64,000 nucleotides of DNA. Origin: Micromonospora alfalfae (GTDB lineage Bacteria; Actinomycetota; Actinomycetes; Mycobacteriales; Micromonosporaceae). A program made the translations under genes and the position numbers. The stretch is taken from the NCBI RefSeq assembly GCF_022230925.1, contig NZ_JAKKFH010000018.1:62001-126000 (forward strand). The letters are read 5' to 3'. The notes below the pieces were generated by a model. It was not told the origin of the DNA. It searched no databases and saw only the letters and a program-made list of their open reading frames with translations. This document shows positions 61,149 through 64,000 of the stretch, piece by piece. Position 1 is the first letter of the stretch, and each line of letters starts with the position of its first letter.

Positions 61149-63206
61149 TTGACCGCAGAGCCTGACACCCTGTACGGGGCCGATGACCTCACCCACCTTG
61201 AGGGGCTGGACGCTGTCCGCAAGCGGCCCGGCATGTACATCGGTTCCACCGACAGCCGTGGCGTGGGTCACCTCGTCAACGAGATCCTCGACAACTCCAC
61301 CGACGAGGGTGTCGCCGGTCACGCCAGCCACGTCGAGGTGATCCTGCACGCCGACGGCTCGGTGCAGGTCGACGACGACGGCCGGGGCATTCCCACCGAC
61401 GTGCACGCCAAGTCCGGCATCTCCGGTGTCGAGTTGGTGCTGACCCGGCTGCACGCCGGCGGCAAGTTCGGCGGCTCCGGCTACAAGACCTCCGGCGGTC
61501 TGCACGGCGTCGGCGCATCGGCTGTCAACGCGTTGTCCCGCCGCTTCGACGTGACCGTCCGCCGGGCCGGCAAGGTCCACGCGATGTCGTTCCGGCACGG
61601 CGTCCCGGGCATCTTCGACGGCGACGGGCCGGACGCCCTCTTCACCGCCGGCCCGGGGCTCCAGGTGACCGGTGCCATGAAGCGCGGCCAGCGCACCGGC
61701 ACCTCGATCCGCTGGTGGCACGACGCCCGTTACTTCGAGACCGGCGCTGCGCTCGACGTCGACGCCGTCCGGATGAAGCTCCGCAACACCGCGTTCCTGG
61801 TCCCCGGCGTGACCTACCTGCTGCGCGACCTGACCGGCGAGACTCCCGCCGAGGAGCGGTTCCACTACCCCAACGGGCTCAGCGACATGGTGGAGTTCCT
61901 CGCCCCGGCCGGCGACCGGCCGGTCTCCGGCACCCTGCTGGTCAACGGCGAGGGCACCTACCGGGAGAACGCCGCCGACGCCAACGGCGTCATGCAGTCC
62001 AACGTGCAGCGGCGTGCCGAGGTCGAGGTGGCGTTCCGGTGGGGCACCGGTTACGAGCGCACCGTCGAGTGCTTCACCAACACCATCCGCAACGCGCACG
62101 GCGGCACCCACCGCAAGGGGTTCGAGCGGGCCCTCGTCCGTGCGCTCGCCGACGCGATCCGCAACACCCGTGGTCTGCTCAAGGCCAAGGAGGAGCCGCC
62201 CACCCTTGACGACGTCCTGGAGGGGATGACGGCGGTGGTGCACGTGCGGATCCCCGAGCCGCAGTTCACCTCGCAGACCAAGGACGAGCTCTCCACCACC
62301 GGCATCACCAAGGTTCTCCAGTCCCTGGTCGACGCGCACATCAAGGCCTGGCTGGAGGACCGGCGCACCAAGGCCGAGGCGCGCACCGTCCTGCAGAAGA
62401 TCGTCGACGCCGCCCGGGTGCGACTCACCCAGAAGCAACAGAAGGACGCCGCCCGGCGCAAGACGGCCCTGGAGGGCGCGTCCATGCCGCCGAAGCTCGT
62501 CGACTGCCGGGCCACCGGCATCGACCGTAGCGAGCTGTTCATCGTCGAGGGTGACAGCGCCCTGGGTACGAGCCGGATGGCCCGTTCCTCGGAATACCAG
62601 GCGCTGCTGCCGATCCGCGGCAAGATCCTCAATGTGCAGAAGGCCAACCTCCAGCAGGTTCTGGACAATGCCGAGTGCGCGGCCATCGTGCAGGTCCTCG
62701 GCGCCGGCTCGGGGCGCACCTTCGACCTCTCCGCGCTGCGCTACGGCCGTGTGCTGATCATGGCCGACGCCGACGTGGACGGCGCGCACATCCGTACGCT
62801 GCTGATCACCCTGTTCGCCAGGTACATGCGGCCGCTGATCGAGGCGGGTCGGCTCTACGCCGCGATGCCGCCCCTGCACAAGATCACTACCAAGGGGCGC
62901 AGCTCGCAGACCGTCTACACCTACACCCAGGCCGAGATGGAGACGACGGTCCGCAAGCTGGAGAAGGCCGGCAAGCAGATCGTCACGCCCATCCCACGGT
63001 TCAAGGGTCTCGGTGAGATGGACGCCGACGAGTTGTGGGACACCACGATGAACCCGGCCACCCGGGCCGTCCGCCGGATCACCCTCGACGACGTCGACGC
63101 CGCCGAACGCATCCTCGAACTGCTGATGGGCGAGAAGGTCGAGCCGCGTCGCAACTGGCTCATCGACTCCGCCGACCGCGTCGACCGGGATGCGATCGAC
63201 GCATGA
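61149..63206 (+). CDS. parE: DNA topoisomerase IV subunit B-like protein (GyrB/ParE family)
   Basis: 685 residues. GHKL ATPase: NEILDNSTDEG near 44-54, VDDDGRGIP near 74-82, GGLHGVGASAVNALS near 116-130. TOPRIM motif FIVEGDSALG near 460 and DADVDGAHI near 540 bind Mg2+. Start TTG at 61149 is chosen because homology begins MTAEPDTLYGADDL and GGGGAG precedes it; no in-frame ATG or GTG is closer. Not beside recF or dnaA, so it is the second type II topoisomerase pair of actinomycetes, not gyrB. It decatenates and relaxes DNA together with the subunit encoded next. 38 bases separate the two genes. Confidence 0.95.
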   Translation: MTAEPDTLYGADDLTHLEGLDAVRKRPGMYIGSTDSRGVGHLVNEILDNSTDEGVAGHASHVEVILHADGSVQVDDDGRGIPTDVHAKSGISGVELVLTRLHAGGKFGGSGYKTSGGLHGVGASAVNALSRRFDVTVRRAGKVHAMSFRHGVPGIFDGDGPDALFTAGPGLQVTGAMKRGQRTGTSIRWWHDARYFETGAALDVDAVRMKLRNTAFLVPGVTYLLRDLTGETPAEERFHYPNGLSDMVEFLAPAGDRPVSGTLLVNGEGTYRENAADANGVMQSNVQRRAEVEVAFRWGTGYERTVECFTNTIRNAHGGTHRKGFERALVRALADAIRNTRGLLKAKEEPPTLDDVLEGMTAVVHVRIPEPQFTSQTKDELSTTGITKVLQSLVDAHIKAWLEDRRTKAEARTVLQKIVDAARVRLTQKQQKDAARRKTALEGASMPPKLVDCRATGIDRSELFIVEGDSALGTSRMARSSEYQALLPIRGKILNVQKANLQQVLDNAECAAIVQVLGAGSGRTFDLSALRYGRVLIMADADVDGAHIRTLLITLFARYMRPLIEAGRLYAAMPPLHKITTKGRSSQTVYTYTQAEMETTVRKLEKAGKQIVTPIPRFKGLGEMDADELWDTTMNPATRAVRRITLDDVDAAERILELLMGEKVEPRRNWLIDSADRVDRDAIDA

Positions 63207-63244
63207 GCGCCGCTTCCGTTCCCGTTCCAGTGGAGAGCTGAGTC

Positions 63245-64000
63245 ATGGCACGCCGTAAGGAAAACAAGGTCGACCTCTCCTCGTTCGACCAGGCCGGCGC
63301 GCGGGTCTTCGACAACCCGCTGGTCACCGAGGTCTCCGACTCCTACCTGGAGTACGCGTTCTCGGTCATCCACTCCCGCGCCCTGCCCGACGCCCGCGAC
63401 GGCCTCAAGCCGGTGCACCGGCGCATCCTCTGGTCGATGTACGAGCAGGGCTACCGCCCCGACCGCGGGCACGTGAAGTCCGCCCGAATTGTCGGGGATA
63501 CAATGGGAAAGTACCATCCGCACGGCGACACGGCGATCTACGACGCCATGGTCCGCCTCGCGCAGGACTTCTCCCTCAACGTGCCCCTCATCGACGGGCA
63601 CGGCAACTTCGGCAGCCCCGACGACGGCCCTGCCGCCTCGCGGTACACCGAGGCCCGGATGTCCCGCGAGGCCATGCTGCTCGTCGGTGAGCTGGGCGAG
63701 GACACCGTCGACGTCGAGCCCAACTACGACGGGTCGCTGACCCAGCCGACAGTGCTGCCGGCGGCCTTCCCCAACCTGCTGGTCAACGGCGCGTCCGGGA
63801 TCGCGGTCGGGATGGCCACCAACATGATCCCGCACAACCTGGCGGAGGTCGTCTCCGCGGCCCGCTGGCTGATCAACCACCCGGACGCCACCCTGGACAA
63901 ACTCATGGAGTTCGTCCCCGGCCCGGACCTGCCCAGCGGTGGGGTGCTGCTCGGCCTGGACGAGGTGCGCAGGGCGTACGAGACCGGCCGTGGCGTGGTG
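63245..64000 (+). CDS. parC: DNA topoisomerase IV subunit A-like protein (GyrA/ParC family), N-terminal part
   Basis: 252 codons are in the window; the gene runs off the end without a stop. Start ATG at 63245 with GGAGAG nine bases before. The N-terminal catalytic domain is complete as far as seen: [16 protein letters not shown] near 47-62, [20 protein letters not shown] near 88-107, catalytic Tyr134 in [10 protein letters not shown], and [15 protein letters not shown] near 185. Tyr134 forms the DNA-protein link. The stretch before GKYHPHGD uses unusually AT-rich codons. Works with the B subunit encoded just before. Confidence 0.95.
   Translation, partial: MARRKENKVDLSSFDQAGARVFDNPLVTEVSDSYLEYAFSVIHSRALPDARDGLKPVHRRILWSMYEQGYRPDRGHVKSARIVGDTMGKYHPHGDTAIYDAMVRLAQDFSLNVPLIDGHGNFGSPDDGPAASRYTEARMSREAMLLVGELGEDTVDVEPNYDGSLTQPTVLPAAFPNLLVNGASGIAVGMATNMIPHNLAEVVSAARWLINHPDATLDKLMEFVPGPDLPSGGVLLGLDEVRRAYETGRGVV

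Overview
The window is about 64 kb of very GC-rich DNA with gene-dense layout, frequent 4-base ATGA/GTGA overlaps, strong third-codon GC bias and many TAnnnT -10 boxes placed 6 to 9 bases before start codons. Together with the gene families (ROK regulators, AfsR-type BTAD regulators, SAM-IV riboswitch, M64 peptidase, DrrAB exporters, a second gyrase-like topoisomerase pair) this points to an actinomycete, most likely Micromonosporaceae (a Micromonospora-like genome). That placement is inference from content; no species marker is present. It looks like ordinary chromosome: no rRNA, tRNA, CRISPR array, transposase or prophage was seen.

Layout. 1-3984: tail of a monosaccharide ABC importer operon (ATPase end, permease, lipoprotein) followed by a strong hairpin and a ROK repressor. 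4084-6137: a dispersed palindromic element, a TetR-type operator and an orphan DrrAB-like exporter. 6208-11406: winged-helix protein, a YtrA-type GntR/ABC operon, an Nramp metal transporter with a tandem repeat and long hairpin after it. 11526-22833: mostly envelope and secreted proteins (M64 peptidase, membrane proteins, secreted propeller, SRPBCC-TM-CBM2 fusion, GH87-like glucanase) plus a nitronate monooxygenase, a maltokinase-cap protein and a NYN/LOTUS protein. 23053-24503: small genes embedded in repeat-rich intergenic DNA and a DUF1062 protein. 24726-33087: oxidoreductase, two-component system, SDR/MFS pair, TetR, MmyB-like regulator and SDR. 33178-33662: an internally deleted ltrA remnant. 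33671-41422: a membrane serine-hydrolase-like protein, a two-gene operon of unknown membrane proteins, a haloacetate-dehalogenase-like hydrolase and a large SARP/AAA regulator. 41536-49296: Na+/H+ antiporter, an amino-acid ABC importer under a SAM-IV riboswitch plus Met/Cys-rich leader peptide, an APC transporter and CorA. 49312-60871: small metabolic and hypothetical genes, a glycogen-debranching-type enzyme, SGNH lipase. 61149-64000: topoisomerase IV-like subunits B and A (A runs off the end).

How parts work together. The most informative regulatory architecture is at 45980-43119: promoter, SAM-IV riboswitch, 46-codon leader with a MMRMCSAAC stretch, hairpin, then binding protein, permease and ATPase; this marks the importer as a sulfur amino acid (methionine or cyst(e)ine) system. 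A second link is the matching palindrome CGTAC-N3-GTACG before both the TetR gene at 30400 and the regulator-less DrrAB exporter at 4342, suggesting a distant regulator-target pair. Two copies of an imperfect ~80-base palindrome (4084 and 23804) look like members of a dispersed repeat family. At least nine genes appear to be transcribed leaderlessly.
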